Positions 17,335 to 27,541 of a stretch of DNA of 64,000 bases are shown here, piece after piece (the stretch's first letter is position 1; each line of letters begins with the position of its first letter). The DNA comes from Bacteroidia bacterium. Lineage in GTDB: Bacteria > Bacteroidota > Bacteroidia > Chitinophagales > Chitinophagaceae. The translations under genes and the position numbers were made by a program. Location of the stretch: the NCBI GenBank assembly GCA_030426665.1, contig JAUHYD010000004.1:1-64000 (forward strand), written 5' to 3'. The notes under the pieces were generated by a model. The model saw only the letters and a list, made by a program, of their open reading frames with translations. It did no database searches and was not told the DNA's origin.

Positions 17335-18075
17335 CTACAGCATTATAATAGACAAACCATAATCTGCACAAAGGATGAGAATACAACTAACAATTACCGA
17401 AGTGGTAGAAGCTCTGCCTATCTCAAGGGCGCCACCCTGTACATAATACCCGTAATAGGATGGAATTATGGCAATAATCAGAGAAAACACAAATGCCTTT
17501 ACCATCGCAAAGAACAAGTTATAGGGTAGGAAACCCATTGTCAGCCCCTGAAAGAACTGCTGCTTGGTAAGGATATTGGAAAACATACCGGCAATGTAAC
17601 CACCCCATATACTTACCGCTATTGAAATAATGATTAATGCAGGTATAATAATCATAGCTGCAATTATTTTGGGAAGTACCAGATATGTTTTGGTATTGAT
17701 ACCCATTATCTCAAGTGCGTCAATCTGTTCGCTCACACGCATATTACCCAATTCGGAGGCTATCTTCGACCCTACAACACCGGCCAGCACAATACAGATT
17801 ACGGTTGGCGAGAGCTCCAGAATTGTGGAATCTCTAACGATAGACGCAATCACGGTGTTCGGCACCCAAGAGCTAATAAGCTGGTAGGAGGTCTGGATGG
17901 TAAGTACCATCCCGAGGAAAACGGAAATGATAAGTACTATCGGCAGGGAGCGGATACCAATGTCATTGCATTGTGCCATGAATTCAATCCAATAAACGCG
18001 CGCATTCTCCGGTTTGCGGAAACTGCCTTTTACCATTAACACTATCCTACCTAAGTGTGTAAAAAATGCGTTCAT
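17335..18075 (-). CDS. mlaE: MlaE-family ABC transporter permease
   Basis: A 246-residue polytopic inner-membrane protein. The N-terminus (FFTHLGRIVLMVKGSFRKPENARVYW) is the interfacial helix usual for the family, followed by hydrophobic segments near residues 40-65, 75-100, 140-170, 195-220 and 228-246; VVGSKIASELGNMRVSEQIDALEIMGI is the strongly conserved MlaE core. The family moves phospholipids between the inner and outer membranes together with an ATPase (MlaF) and an MCE protein (MlaD). These partners are usually adjacent downstream in Bacteroidota but are absent here. A -7 box (18083-18090) lies very close to the start. Confidence 0.9.
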   Translation of the reverse strand: MNAFFTHLGRIVLMVKGSFRKPENARVYWIEFMAQCNDIGIRSLPIVLIISVFLGMVLTIQTSYQLISSWVPNTVIASIVRDSTILELSPTVICIVLAGVVGSKIASELGNMRVSEQIDALEIMGINTKTYLVLPKIIAAMIIIPALIIISIAVSIWGGYIAGMFSNILTKQQFFQGLTMGFLPYNLFFAMVKAFVFSLIIAIIPSYYGYYVQGGALEIGRASTTSVIVSCILILCADYGLSIIML

Positions 18076-18082
18076 ACGTTAG

Positions 18083-18090
18083 CAAAAGTA
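18083..18090 (-). promoter_or_regulatory. -7 box of mlaE
   Basis: Reads TACTTTTG then C on the minus strand. It ends 7 bp before the ATG at 18075, so the mRNA would have almost no leader. Confidence 0.4.
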
Positions 18091-18118
18091 GCGAAAAGAA
18101 ATAAGGATAAATGCTAAC

Positions 18119-18155
18119 AAAACACCCTGTCAGCGTTAAACCAACAGGGTGTTTT
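18119..18155. terminator. Rho-independent terminator after secDF
   Basis: AAAACACCCTGT (18119-18130) pairs with 18144-18155 across a 13-nt loop; T runs lie on both strands. It stands between the secDF stop (18180) and mlaE, on the minus strand ending secDF transcription. Confidence 0.8.
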
Positions 18156-18179
18156 TGTTAAAGTATATGAATTTGGATA

Positions 18180-21100
18180 TTATGCCAGTTTCTTCAACTC
18201 TTCAACGCGAGCATCTTTGTCAGTCTCCTGACTAAGCTTACCACCTCTATCCATATCTACCAGTACCGGTGCCGCAACGAAAATAGAAGAATAAGTACCA
18301 GTGATAACACCTATCAGCATTGCAAAGGCAAATCCACGAGTAGCCTCACCACCAAATATGAACAGGATAAGCACTGTCACAAATACTGTGAAAGACGTCA
18401 TGATTGTACGACTCAACGTATTGTTAATCGCACGGTTAATAACCTCTTTCTTGTCTCCGTTTGGAGTCTTTCTGAAGTACTCCCTGATACGGTCAAATAC
18501 AATCACGGTATCGTTCATTGAGAATCCGATTACTGTTAGTACCGCAGCAATAAAGTGCTGGTCAATTTCCAGAGCAAAAGGCACTCTACCACGGAAAAAC
18601 GAGAACACCGCCAATGTTACGCACACATCATGCAACAATGACATAATGGTACCGAGAGAGTACTGCCACTTGCGGAAACGTAATAATACGTACAGGAAGA
18701 TGGCAATAAGCGATAATGCTGTTGCTTTTACCGCACCTTTTTTCAGATCATCTGATATTGTCGGCAAAACAGTTTGCGAACTTTGCAGATAGTCACTCTT
18801 GAACTTTTCTTCTGTAGTTCCACCCGGCAACATATTAGCAGCCATCAAACCATCATACAACTTACTCATCACCTCTTTCTCAACATTCTGACCGGGCTTT
18901 GTAATCAGATACGAAGTAGTGATGTTCAAGCTATTGTTGGTACCAATTGTTTTTACAACAGGGAACTCTCCAAAAGCATCACGCAATTTTTCACGAACTG
19001 CTTCAGACGTGTAAGTCTTGTCAAACTTAACAGTGTAACTTCTTCCACCCTGGAATTCAACACCATAGTCAAATCCTGTAAAAATTGTACTCACACCCAA
19101 CAACAACACGATAGCTGAAACAATGTAGGTGTATTTACGCATACCCACAAAGTTGATGTTTGCCTTACGGAAGATTGTCTTAGACAACCCTGTGAAGTAT
19201 TTAAAGTGACGCTCACGCTTAGTGTAGACGTCAGTAATCAGCCTTGAAACCAATATACCACAGAACAAGGATAACAGGATACCTATTATCTGTGTAGTTG
19301 CGAAACCTTTTACTGGTCCAAGTCCGAAAACAAACAGAATAATGGCAGTAATCAAAGTAGTGATGTGACCATCTAATACCGGTGCATACGAACGCTTATA
19401 ACCATCGGCAACCGCCTGACCGTAGCCCTTGCCTTCGGCCAATTCTTCCTTAATACGCTCAAATATGATTACGTTGGTATCGACCGCCATACCTACTGTA
19501 AGTACCAGACCTGCGATACCTGCCATTGTAAGTGTAGCGTGTAGTGCAGATAAAATACCTACTGTAAAAACGAGGTTCAGGATAAGCGAGATGTTAGCAA
19601 CAATACCACCTGTATTGAAATAAATAAGCATCAAAAAGAATATCACCGCAAACGAAAGCAGAAGTGACATCATACCCTTATCAATATTTTCAACACCAAG
19701 TGTTGGTCCGACAACCTGCTCCTGAACGATATGGGCCGGTGCCGGCAATTTACCTGATTTCAGAATGTTTGCAAGGTCTCTCGCCTCTTCTACCGTAAAC
19801 GAACCGGAAATTTCCGTATTACCGGAAGCAATCTCGTTATCTACACGTGGACAAGAGTATACTTTGTCATCTAATACTACTGCAACGAACTTACCAACGT
19901 TACGACCTGTCATATCTTTCCAGATACGGGCACCGTTGATATCCATTTCCATGTTTACATTCGGCTGACCATTCATCGAATTGTAATCTGCACGAGCATT
20001 TGTCACGTGGTCGCCTTCCAGCCTAGCACCTCCACCCGGAGCCAACTTGATTGCGTACATTGGCAACACCGCTTTCGGGTCTCTGCCACTCTTGCTATCT
20101 CCGGCTCCATAAACAAATTTGATATTTGATGGGAACTTGTTTCTAATTACATCCAACGCAAGGTACTTATTAACCTTAGCGGTATCTCTTCTTGACACAT
20201 ATCCTACAACCGGGCTATTGAAATAACCTTCATCAACAGTTCCGTTAGGAATAATAAGTGCGCTAAGTGGGTTCTCTTTTGCTGCTTGTTCCTGAGTTTT
20301 TGCTGAATCGCTAGAACCAGCTGTGTTATCGGAAAGCAGGTTTGAAAGGCTTGCCGTATCGTTATCGGTTGCAGCAGTAGTACCTGCAGAATCTGCAGCA
20401 GCGGTGGTTGTATCAGAAGCATCATCACCACCTTCTTCAATACCTGAAAGATAGTTGTATAGAGGCTTGTTGGCCGCACCAATCAATGGTCCGATTTCCT
20501 GATTAGAATAAGTTTCGAAGAATTGCAGTTTTGCGGTTGCCTGTAAGTAAGCACGAACACGCTCCGGGTTTTGTACACCTGCCAACTCCACTGTTATGAT
20601 GCCCTTGTTTTCATCAAGGTTCACATTGGGGTTGGACACACCAAATTTATCGATACGTCTTTGCAGTACAATATATGTACGGTTAACCGCTTCTTTTGCT
20701 TCTTTATTCAGTTTCGCCAGAACTTCCTGATTTGTTGAGTTCAGGGTTATTTCATCTTCTGACGGCTTTGTGAACAAGTATGCAAGCTTGGATTCCGGGT
20801 TTTGCTTTTCGTAAGTCTGCCCAAATAATGTAATAAAGTTCGCTTCGCTGTTTGCTTTCTCAATATTAGCGTCTCTGATTGCCTTATTTAATGCACCATC
20901 GCGTGGGTTATTAGACATTGAGCGTACCAAATCGTCCAAACTAACTTCAAGTGTTACGTTCATCCCTCCCTGCAGGTCAAGACCTAAACTCAACTCTTCG
21001 CCCTTTGCTTGCTGGTATGTATATTCTTTCAGTAAGGGAACGCTGAATATTGTCTCGCCTTGCATACTATCAGAAATAGTCTGGTAGTGGTTGTCTGTAA

Positions 21101-21272
21101 GCTTGTCCAGCGCCTGACCCTGTGCTGATGGGTTTTCAGCCATTGCTTCACGCCTGGCTTGCGCCCGCATCTTCTTCTCTTCATTACGGACAATAAACGT
21201 CAATGAAAGTTGGTACAGCGAAATAAGAATAAGCATTGCTGTAAAAAACTTTACTAAACCTTTTAAATGCAT
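18180..21272 (-). CDS. secDF: Fused protein translocase subunit SecDF
   Basis: A 1030-residue single-chain SecDF, the normal arrangement in Bacteroidota. The SecD half has GLDLQGGMNVTLEV (D1 motif) near residue 97 and the transmembrane signature LTVGMAVDTNVIIFERIKEE; the SecF half has GFDYGVEFQGGRSYTVKF and VIGFSMNDTVIVFDRIREYF. Twelve membrane segments are expected. A large periplasmic P1 domain between them carries a low-complexity Ser/Thr/Ala/Asp insert near residues 280-330 (DDASDTTTAAADSAGTTAA), probably a disordered linker. It uses the proton gradient to pull secreted proteins out of SecYEG. It has its own promoter at 21351-21358 and terminator at 18119-18155. Confidence 0.96.
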   Translation of the reverse strand: MHLKGLVKFFTAMLILISLYQLSLTFIVRNEEKKMRAQARREAMAENPSAQGQALDKLTDNHYQTISDSMQGETIFSVPLLKEYTYQQAKGEELSLGLDLQGGMNVTLEVSLDDLVRSMSNNPRDGALNKAIRDANIEKANSEANFITLFGQTYEKQNPESKLAYLFTKPSEDEITLNSTNQEVLAKLNKEAKEAVNRTYIVLQRRIDKFGVSNPNVNLDENKGIITVELAGVQNPERVRAYLQATAKLQFFETYSNQEIGPLIGAANKPLYNYLSGIEEGGDDASDTTTAAADSAGTTAATDNDTASLSNLLSDNTAGSSDSAKTQEQAAKENPLSALIIPNGTVDEGYFNSPVVGYVSRRDTAKVNKYLALDVIRNKFPSNIKFVYGAGDSKSGRDPKAVLPMYAIKLAPGGGARLEGDHVTNARADYNSMNGQPNVNMEMDINGARIWKDMTGRNVGKFVAVVLDDKVYSCPRVDNEIASGNTEISGSFTVEEARDLANILKSGKLPAPAHIVQEQVVGPTLGVENIDKGMMSLLLSFAVIFFLMLIYFNTGGIVANISLILNLVFTVGILSALHATLTMAGIAGLVLTVGMAVDTNVIIFERIKEELAEGKGYGQAVADGYKRSYAPVLDGHITTLITAIILFVFGLGPVKGFATTQIIGILLSLFCGILVSRLITDVYTKRERHFKYFTGLSKTIFRKANINFVGMRKYTYIVSAIVLLLGVSTIFTGFDYGVEFQGGRSYTVKFDKTYTSEAVREKLRDAFGEFPVVKTIGTNNSLNITTSYLITKPGQNVEKEVMSKLYDGLMAANMLPGGTTEEKFKSDYLQSSQTVLPTISDDLKKGAVKATALSLIAIFLYVLLRFRKWQYSLGTIMSLLHDVCVTLAVFSFFRGRVPFALEIDQHFIAAVLTVIGFSMNDTVIVFDRIREYFRKTPNGDKKEVINRAINNTLSRTIMTSFTVFVTVLILFIFGGEATRGFAFAMLIGVITGTYSSIFVAAPVLVDMDRGGKLSQETDKDARVEELKKLA

Positions 21273-21350
21273 GGGTTATTATTGAAATTATATATAAAAT
21301 ATTAAAACATTCTTACAGGGTATAATTTGCCCTATACCTTGTGAGGGGTG

Positions 21351-21358
21351 CAAAGATA
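21351..21358 (-). promoter_or_regulatory. -7 box of secDF
   Basis: Reads TATCTTTG then C on the minus strand, one of the best TAnnTTTG matches in the window. Predicted transcription starts near 21345, giving a leader of about 70 nt. Confidence 0.55.
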
Positions 21359-21575
21359 TGATTTAATATAAAAAAATAAAGCCCTATCCTGAGTTTAGCG
21401 CGATTTTTATAAAAAATATTTTTTTATGCCTTTACGTTTTTTTTCAACGTGTGTTGAAAAGCGACCAATAACCCCTCTTTCTAAGCCATATGAATGATGT
21501 AGTCTACCAGTACAAAGGTGATACAGAAGCAGCTTTTAGGGGTCTTTCGGGGTTTAGGCGTCGGTCCATAAAAAA

Positions 21576-21607
21576 GTACAGACCACAACAATCGTTGTGG
21601 TCTGTAC
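21576..21607 (-). terminator. Terminator of clpC
   Basis: Perfect 14-bp stem (GTACAGACCACAAC and its complement) with an AATC loop. On the minus strand it is followed by six T residues (AAAAAA on plus at 21570-21575), 26 bp after the clpC stop. Confidence 0.88.
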
Positions 21608-21632
21608 GCAGCTACTTTTACTATTATTAATG

Positions 21633-24185
21633 CTATTCTTCGTCTATTGGCTCTTTCTTGTCTGCCGGAGCAGCCGGTGCCTGACTAATCTCAAATACAA
21701 TTTTGCTTTCGTCATCATCATAATTGGCAGTAACAGCATCTCCTTCATTGAGCCTATGGTTGAGAATTTCCTCAGCCAACGGATCTTCCAGGTACTTCTG
21801 GATGGCACGATGCAATGGTCGAGCACCAAACTCTCTGTCGTATCCTTTCTCCGCTATGAAGGCTTTTGCCTTGTCTGTCAGTGTAAGTTCAAAGCCAAGT
21901 GTGTTTAGTCGTTTCAGCACATCTTTCATGATGATATCGATTATCATACCGATATGCTTTTCTTCCAAAGAGTTGAATATGACTACATCATCTATCCTGT
22001 TAAGGAACTCCGGCGAGAAAGTACGCTTCAGTGCTTTTTCTATGACGCCTCTGCTTGCCTCTTCCTTACTTTCAGATTTTGCGGTAGTAGCAAAGCCAAC
22101 GCCTGTACCGAAGTCTTTCAGCTGACGAGCTCCGATATTAGAAGTCATGATAATCAAGGTGTTTTTAAAGTCGACCTTACGTCCCAATCCGTCTGTCAGC
22201 TGCCCATCGTCTAAAACCTGCAACAGTATATTAAATACATCGGGGTGCGCTTTTTCAATCTCATCCAGCAACACTACTGAATATGGCTTTCTCCTTACTT
22301 TTTCAGTCAACTGACCACCTTCTTCATAACCTACATATCCGGGAGGTGCACCAATCAAACGGCTCAAAGAGAACTTCTCCATGTATTCACTCATATCCAT
22401 ACGAATGAGCGCATCATCGCCATCAAACATATAACGAGCCAATGCACGTGCCAACTCTGTCTTACCAACACCTGTGGGTCCGAGGAAGATAAATGACCCA
22501 ATCGGCTTGCGCGGGTCTTTCAACCCAACACGGTTTCTCTGAATTGCTTTTACAATTTTGGTTATTGCCTCATCCTGTCCTACCACAACGCCCTGCAAGT
22601 CTTCTCCCATTCTGCGTAGTTTAGCACTTTCTGCCTCCACCATACGCATTACAGGTATGCCTGTCATCATATTTATTACTTCGGCAATTGCTTCTTCACC
22701 AATCGGGTAGCGTTTGTGTTTCGCTTCTTCCTCCCATTCATGTTTCGCAGTCTCCAGTTCTTCTCCTAATCTCTTTTCACGGTCCCTGAGTGCTGCAGCC
22801 TCTTCGAATCGCTGGCTTTTTACGACTTTGTTTTTCTCGTGCTTTATGTCCTCAATCTTCTTTTCGAGGTCAAGGATATTCTGAGGCACATTGATGTTTT
22901 TCAAGTGTACCCTTGCACCAGCTTCGTCCATTACGTCAATAGCTTTGTCGGGCAATAGCCTGTCCGTCATATAGCGGTCACTCAGCTTCACACAAGCCTC
23001 AATAGCTTCGGCATTGTAAGTGACATTGTGAAAGTCTTCGTACTTACTGCGTATATTATTAAGAATAGTAATGGTCTCTTCCACACTTGGCGGGTCTACC
23101 AATACTTTCTGAAAACGCCTGTCGAGGGCACCGTCCTTCTCAATATACATGCGGTACTCGTCGAGCGTAGAGGCTCCAATGCATTGCAGGTCACCTCTTG
23201 CAAGAGCCGGCTTGAATATATTGGAAGCATCAAGCGAACCGGAAGCACCACCGGCACCAACAATGGTATGTATCTCATCTATAAACAAGATGACATCTCG
23301 GTTTTTCTCCAGCTCGTTCATTATAGCCTTCATCCGCTCCTCAAACTGGCCACGATACTTAGTACCTGCAACCAGCGCAGCTAAATCCAGACTTACGACA
23401 CGCTTGTCGAACAATACGCGGGACACCTTTCGCTGAACAATACGTAATGCCAGACCCTCTACAATTGCGGTCTTACCAACGCCGGGCTCTCCGATAAGAA
23501 TAGGGTTATTCTTTTTTCTACGAGAAAGTATCTGGGATACCCTTTCTATCTCTTTGTCTCTACCAACAATAGGGTCAAGGCTACCTTGCTCGGCAAACTT
23601 TGTAATATCCCTACCGAAATTATCTAACACCGGAGTCTTAGACTTAGTGTTACTTCCGGCTGGTTTCCTCTGTTGGTATTGCCTGCGTTCTTCATCTTCT
23701 TCAAAGTCTTCGGAACCCGGGTCATTGAAATCTGCCGAAGGGCTCTGACCTTGCAAAATGCTCAATTCTCCTTTAAACTTTTCGTAATCCACGCCGATGT
23801 TATTGAGCAACCTGGTGGCAACATTTTCTTTGTTCTTAAGAATAGATAACATTAAATGTTCTGTTTCCACTGTCGGGCTTTTCAGCGATTTAGCTTCGAG
23901 TACGGTAATGCGTATTACCTTTTCGGCTTGTTTAGTAAGGGGCAGACTATTGATGTTAGAAATAGACTTGTTACTCTTGTCTTTGATGGCGGCCTCTAAC
24001 TCCTGACGTAAATCGAACAGATCTACATGCATACTCTGTAACACTTTCAGAGCCATACCGTCGCCCTCCCGGATCAGCCCGAGAAGCAGGTGCTCCGTAC
24101 CTATGAAATCATTTCCTAACCTCAGCGCTTCTTCTCTGCTGTAGGATATGATTTCCTTCACTTTTGGTGAGAAATTTGAATCCAT
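21633..24185 (-). CDS. clpC: ATP-dependent Clp protease ATP-binding subunit ClpC
   Basis: An 850-residue Hsp100 unfoldase. Layout: two Clp-N repeats (residues 1-150, [20 protein letters not shown]), first AAA+ module with Walker A GEPGVGKT, a UVR coiled-coil motif near 430 ([18 protein letters not shown]) that marks ClpC, second AAA+ module with GPTGVGKT and the sensor region, and an acidic tail. It feeds unfolded proteins to ClpP, which is encoded elsewhere. The start has an AGGAGG Shine-Dalgarno (24190-24195) four bases before the ATG, rare in this window. No CIRCE or CtsR-like operator is seen upstream. Confidence 0.96.
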   Translation of the reverse strand: MDSNFSPKVKEIISYSREEALRLGNDFIGTEHLLLGLIREGDGMALKVLQSMHVDLFDLRQELEAAIKDKSNKSISNINSLPLTKQAEKVIRITVLEAKSLKSPTVETEHLMLSILKNKENVATRLLNNIGVDYEKFKGELSILQGQSPSADFNDPGSEDFEEDEERRQYQQRKPAGSNTKSKTPVLDNFGRDITKFAEQGSLDPIVGRDKEIERVSQILSRRKKNNPILIGEPGVGKTAIVEGLALRIVQRKVSRVLFDKRVVSLDLAALVAGTKYRGQFEERMKAIMNELEKNRDVILFIDEIHTIVGAGGASGSLDASNIFKPALARGDLQCIGASTLDEYRMYIEKDGALDRRFQKVLVDPPSVEETITILNNIRSKYEDFHNVTYNAEAIEACVKLSDRYMTDRLLPDKAIDVMDEAGARVHLKNINVPQNILDLEKKIEDIKHEKNKVVKSQRFEEAAALRDREKRLGEELETAKHEWEEEAKHKRYPIGEEAIAEVINMMTGIPVMRMVEAESAKLRRMGEDLQGVVVGQDEAITKIVKAIQRNRVGLKDPRKPIGSFIFLGPTGVGKTELARALARYMFDGDDALIRMDMSEYMEKFSLSRLIGAPPGYVGYEEGGQLTEKVRRKPYSVVLLDEIEKAHPDVFNILLQVLDDGQLTDGLGRKVDFKNTLIIMTSNIGARQLKDFGTGVGFATTAKSESKEEASRGVIEKALKRTFSPEFLNRIDDVVIFNSLEEKHIGMIIDIIMKDVLKRLNTLGFELTLTDKAKAFIAEKGYDREFGARPLHRAIQKYLEDPLAEEILNHRLNEGDAVTANYDDDESKIVFEISQAPAAPADKKEPIDEE

Positions 24186-24189
24186 GAAA

Positions 24190-24195
24190 CCTCCT
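24190..24195 (-). promoter_or_regulatory. Strong Shine-Dalgarno AGGAGG of clpC
   Basis: Perfect AGGAGG on the minus strand with a 4-nt spacer to the ATG. Most other genes here have no recognisable SD, so clpC may be translated more strongly than its neighbours. Confidence 0.6.
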
Positions 24196-24381
24196 GATTT
24201 TTGATTAAAGTTAGCATTTTTAAAAGTATTATCGCATTGCGAAATGTTATTCTCTCATTTCAAAATCCAATAGTGACACTATAAACTGTGTATTCACTAT
24301 TAATAGCTTCAGTACATTTGATTTTGATATTATCAGTACTTTTATCTTCTGTACAAATTCAATACCATAATACTACATACT

Positions 24382-24759
24382 ATGGACTTCAAAATTGATA
24401 CCAGAGACACATTTACTGTTATTACGCCGACTTTCGATGAAATAACGGTTAAAATGACAGATGAATTGCAACAAACCATAGATAAAATCAGGCAAAGCGG
24501 CAGTCTGAATTTTATCGTAGACTGTGAACACTGCACGTCCTTAGCCACAGATGCAATGCCAAACCTTGCTTCTGTGCAGGATAATTGCTATGCTGAAGAG
24601 TCCTCGCTGGTATATACGAACATAAGTCCCGATCTGATTTCACAGCTGAAAAAATCTGACCTCTATGATCAACTAAACATTGCGCCGAAGATGATTGAGG
24701 CTATTGATATTGTGAGCATGGAGATTCTGGAAAGAGACCTGATGCGAGAGGACGAATAA
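24382..24759 (+). CDS. STAS-domain-like protein
   Basis: A 125-residue protein with the order beta strand, helix, strand, helix of anti-sigma-factor antagonists: FTVITPTFDEITVKMTDELQQTIDKIRQSGSLNFIVDCEHCTSL then IDIVSMEILERDL at the end. The region where the regulatory Ser/Thr normally lies reads SLATDAMPNLASVQDNC, where STAS proteins usually have a D-S/T-S-G motif; that motif is not clear. It may be a non-phosphorylated STAS protein or a scaffold. It stands alone, divergent from clpC and convergent with ispE. No partner kinase or anti-sigma factor adjoins it, so a signalling role is only a family-based guess. Confidence 0.6.
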   Translation: MDFKIDTRDTFTVITPTFDEITVKMTDELQQTIDKIRQSGSLNFIVDCEHCTSLATDAMPNLASVQDNCYAEESSLVYTNISPDLISQLKKSDLYDQLNIAPKMIEAIDIVSMEILERDLMREDE

Positions 24760-24814
24760 GTAGTTTATTACACTCATCAAATAGTGCTGTTTCCTGTTTT
24801 GAAACCCCGGCACT

Positions 24815-25627
24815 CTATTCTTTTTCAAATACCCCATATACGGCAGAGCCTGTGCCGGTGAGGGAGGCATATACGGCGCCCTGATCGTATAGCATTTGCT
24901 TTGTAACCGCGAGTTCAGGATGTGTTTTGAATACTGTCGCTTCAAAGTCGTTAAAGATATGGTGTTTCCATTCGGCTACCGGCAATGAGTTGATGTTTTG
25001 CAAATCATAGGGTGCAGGCTTAGGTGTAATGCCCGAAAAAGCAGTACGTGTGGAAACATGAACATCTGAACACACCACACGGATATCATAACCGGACAAA
25101 TCGATTGTAACCGGAGTCATTTTCTCCCCCCTGCCTGTGGCAAACTGAGGTGTGTTGCGAATAAAAAACGGGCAATCAGAACCAAGCCTGAGTGCATAGT
25201 CAATCAGCATTTCTTCTGTCAGGTTAAGTCCGCAAAATTCATTGAGCAGCGTAAGCATATAGGCACCATCTGCAGAGCCGCCACCCAAGCCGGCTCCCAT
25301 TGGTGTAGCCTTGTGCAGGTATATGTCTAATGCCGGTACTTTGCCGGGGTGTTCCTCTTGCATCATTTCGTATGCTTTCCAGACCAAATTATCCGTTAGT
25401 TTGCCTGCCACCGGCAGCCCGCTCATGTGTAATGAAGATTCATTTTTTGCAGGTACTACTTCGAGGACATCATTTAATACCTGCAACTTACTGCCTGTAT
25501 CTTTCGGTATAAAAGCAGCCGACTTTGCTAACGGATAAAACACCGTTTCGAGATTGTGGTAGCCATCGGCGCGTTTGCCGACAACGAATAAACCAAGGTT
25601 AATCTTGCAATTCGGGAAACAAATCAT
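24815..25627 (-). CDS. ispE: 4-diphosphocytidyl-2-C-methyl-D-erythritol kinase
   Basis: A 270-residue GHMP kinase of the non-mevalonate isoprenoid pathway. It phosphorylates CDP-methylerythritol at the 2-hydroxyl. The first segment [28 protein letters not shown] is typical, with the substrate-binding KINL and RADGYH; the ATP-binding GHMP motif is [14 protein letters not shown] near residue 108, and [14 protein letters not shown] is the C-terminal GHMP motif. The length is slightly short of the bacterial average, common in Bacteroidota. It diverges from an ABC transporter ATPase gene. No other MEP-pathway gene is in the window. Confidence 0.93.
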   Translation of the reverse strand: MICFPNCKINLGLFVVGKRADGYHNLETVFYPLAKSAAFIPKDTGSKLQVLNDVLEVVPAKNESSLHMSGLPVAGKLTDNLVWKAYEMMQEEHPGKVPALDIYLHKATPMGAGLGGGSADGAYMLTLLNEFCGLNLTEEMLIDYALRLGSDCPFFIRNTPQFATGRGEKMTPVTIDLSGYDIRVVCSDVHVSTRTAFSGITPKPAPYDLQNINSLPVAEWKHHIFNDFEATVFKTHPELAVTKQMLYDQGAVYASLTGTGSAVYGVFEKE

Positions 25628-25646
25628 ACTACGGTGAAATTATGCG

Positions 25647-25654
25647 TATTTTTG
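25647..25654 (+). promoter_or_regulatory. -7 box inside the apparent 5' end of the ABC ATPase frame
   Basis: TATTTTTG matches TAnnTTTG exactly. It lies after the upstream in-frame ATG (25642) and 30 bp before the ATG at 25684, which supports 25684 as the real start. Confidence 0.45.
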
Positions 25655-25683
25655 AAAATGCATACAATAATATGCAGTTTTTG

Positions 25684-26379
25684 ATGGAAGAAGTTATCAA
25701 GCTGACGGACATACAGAAGAGTTATTACTTAGGTAAGCAGGAGTTAAAAGTGCTGAAGGGCATATCGCTTTCGATAAAAAAAAGTGAATATGTGTCTCTG
25801 ATGGGACCATCGGGGTCAGGCAAGTCTACGCTGATGAATATCTTAGGGTGCCTCGACACACCATCGGGTGGTGAATATATACTGAACGGAAAGAACGTCA
25901 GCAATATGGAAGACGACCAACTGGCCGATGTACGCAATGTAGAAATCGGGTTTGTGTTTCAGCAGTTTAACCTATTGCCAAGACTTACCGCCTGGGAAAA
26001 TGTAGCTCTTCCCCTTATATATTCCGGCATTGGAAAAAAAGAAAGAGAAGAACGTGCCAGAGATATTCTCACAAAAGTGGGGTTGAGTGACCGGGCACAT
26101 CATAAACCCAATGAGCTATCCGGCGGACAGAGCCAACGTGTAGCCGTAGCACGTGCGTTAATCAACAATCCATCGCTTCTGCTTGCGGATGAGCCGACGG
26201 GAAACCTGGATACCAAGACATCTATAGAGATAATGGAGCTGTTTGACAATATTCACGCAAATGGAAATACTGTTATATTGGTAACCCATGAAGAAGATAT
26301 AGCGCAATATACTCAACGGGTGATTCGCATAAGAGATGGAATAGTAGAGACCGACACTACTAATGCAACAATTGCCTAA
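25684..26379 (+). CDS. ABC transporter ATP-binding protein (LolD/MacB type)
   Basis: The frame is open from 25642, but ATG 25684 is chosen because a -7 box lies at 25647-25654 and the family usually begins just before its first strand ([17 protein letters not shown]). The 231-residue nucleotide-binding domain shows Walker [11 protein letters not shown]-loop [18 protein letters not shown], signature [15 protein letters not shown], Walker [14 protein letters not shown] and switch His VTHE. This subclass powers LolCDE lipoprotein release or MacB-type mechanotransmission, both with separate FtsX-like permeases. No permease is adjacent, so the role cannot be fixed. It is followed 38 bp later by the adenosyltransferase gene. 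Confidence 0.9.
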   Translation: MEEVIKLTDIQKSYYLGKQELKVLKGISLSIKKSEYVSLMGPSGSGKSTLMNILGCLDTPSGGEYILNGKNVSNMEDDQLADVRNVEIGFVFQQFNLLPRLTAWENVALPLIYSGIGKKEREERARDILTKVGLSDRAHHKPNELSGGQSQRVAVARALINNPSLLLADEPTGNLDTKTSIEIMELFDNIHANGNTVILVTHEEDIAQYTQRVIRIRDGIVETDTTNATIA

Positions 26380-26417
26380 CTGTTAACCCGAAACTGTTTT
26401 CATAAAAAGGATACAAA

Positions 26418-26975
26418 ATGTTCAAGATATACACAAAGACAGGAGACAAAGGTGGTACCAGCCTGATTGGAGGTGTACGTGTGCCCAAAAGCCATATAAG
26501 AATAGAAAGTTACGGTACAGTCGACGAATTGAACTCTTATATAGGAATGGTAAACGACATGGCTGCTAACGTGGTGGTAAACGAGTGGTTGCGTGAAATA
26601 CAAGACCGGCTTTTTACCATAGGTTCTGTATTGGCTACTAACCCCGATAAAGAAGTAAAAATGAAACTCCCTGACCTTCATGACAAGGACGTCATCTGGC
26701 TGGAAGAGCATATTGATGGAATGAATGAATCCTTACCCGAAATGCGTTCATTTATTCTACCGGGTGGCAATATGGCCGGTTCCGCTTGCCACATTGCCCG
26801 GTGTATTTGCCGCCGTGCAGAGCGAATATGTGTTGCCATGCAAGAACAACAGGAGGTAATTCCGCCGATTGTAATACAATACCTTAACCGTCTGTCGGAC
26901 TTTTTGTTTGTGCTTGCGCGCTATCTGGGACATATTGCCGGAGCTGAGGAGGTGCCATGGAGGGCGCGAATATGA
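26418..26975 (+). CDS. Cob(I)alamin adenosyltransferase, PduO type
   Basis: A 185-residue ATP:cobalamin adenosyltransferase that converts cob(I)alamin to adenosylcobalamin. The N-terminal ATP-binding segment YTKTGDKGGTSLIGG, the SYGTVDELNSYIG block, and the C-terminal RCICRRAERICV (basic ATP-contacting motif) with YLNRLSDFLFVLARYL are all present; these are diagnostic for the PduO group. Its product is the cofactor of methylmalonyl-CoA mutase, a cobalamin-binding subunit of which lies at 29427-29852, so the two probably work together though not in one operon. Confidence 0.92.
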   Translation: MFKIYTKTGDKGGTSLIGGVRVPKSHIRIESYGTVDELNSYIGMVNDMAANVVVNEWLREIQDRLFTIGSVLATNPDKEVKMKLPDLHDKDVIWLEEHIDGMNESLPEMRSFILPGGNMAGSACHIARCICRRAERICVAMQEQQEVIPPIVIQYLNRLSDFLFVLARYLGHIAGAEEVPWRARI

Positions 26976-27073
26976 TTGTCTTCTATAAATAGGTTTCGGA
27001 CAATGAGGTTTGTAGTGAATGAACATCTGTTGGATTTTGCAAAAATACTCACATACAATTGTAGATTAACTAT

Positions 27074-27081
27074 TATATTTG
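27074..27081 (+). promoter_or_regulatory. -7 box TATATTTG before small lipoprotein
   Basis: Exact TAnnTTTG match ending 4 bp before the ATG at 27086. Transcription would start at or next to the start codon, implying a nearly leaderless mRNA. Confidence 0.4.
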
Positions 27082-27085
27082 TGTT

Positions 27086-27532
27086 ATGAAGATTCAATCA
27101 AAAATTATCGCCGGAGTGCTCATGGTGGGTATCCTCTCCGCCAGTTCATGTAAAAAAGACGAGGATAACTCTGTAAAAGCCAGACTTACCGGTTCCTGGG
27201 ACTTGACACAAACAGGATCTGATGCAAACAATAACAGCATCATGGAGGCAACAGAGGTTGAATCCGTTTCGGCGGACACAGCTATTATGGCATTTACCTT
27301 CAATGGTGATGGTACCGGAGCTCTTTCCACAGATTTTTTAGGAGCAAGCCTATCTTACGACTTTTCCTGGACTCTAATCAATAACGATGAGGATATTAAA
27401 ATTTCTGTATTGACGCAGCAATCAACTATGCATATACAAAGCCTGACGTCATCTGAACTTGTGATAAAAGACACTTCCGGTACGACAGGAACTACCAGTA
27501 GTGCCACCTGGAATGTTTTTAAGAAGAAATAA
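27086..27532 (+). CDS. Lipocalin-like lipoprotein
   Basis: A 148-residue lipoprotein with signal peptide KIIAGVLMVGILSASSC (lipobox ASSC) and a short Lys/Asp-rich tether (KKDEDNS). The mature part begins ARLTGSWDLTQTG, the G-x-W motif usual at the first strand of Bacteroidota lipocalin-like (DUF4923/DUF5004-type) domains, and continues as an antiparallel barrel-like pattern (IMAFTFNGDGTGALS, YDFSWTLINNDEDIKIS). Ligand and role are unknown. It ends at a very long hairpin terminator shared with the convergent outer-membrane gene. Confidence 0.7.
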   Translation: MKIQSKIIAGVLMVGILSASSCKKDEDNSVKARLTGSWDLTQTGSDANNNSIMEATEVESVSADTAIMAFTFNGDGTGALSTDFLGASLSYDFSWTLINNDEDIKISVLTQQSTMHIQSLTSSELVIKDTSGTTGTTSSATWNVFKKK

Positions 27533-27541
27533 CTTACGTCA

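Larger units (their letters stand above)
21273..21632. other. Intergenic region with secDF promoter and clpC terminator
   Basis: No gene is supported. It contains the clpC terminator (21576-21607), about 180 bp of AT-rich sequence, and the secDF promoter with a leader of about 70 nt. A T-rich tract lies near 21418-21450. Confidence 0.6.

Noticed and set aside
24776-24816. Hairpin between the STAS-like gene and ispE
   Set aside because: Interrupted stem with a two-base bulge; possible terminator but too weak to list.
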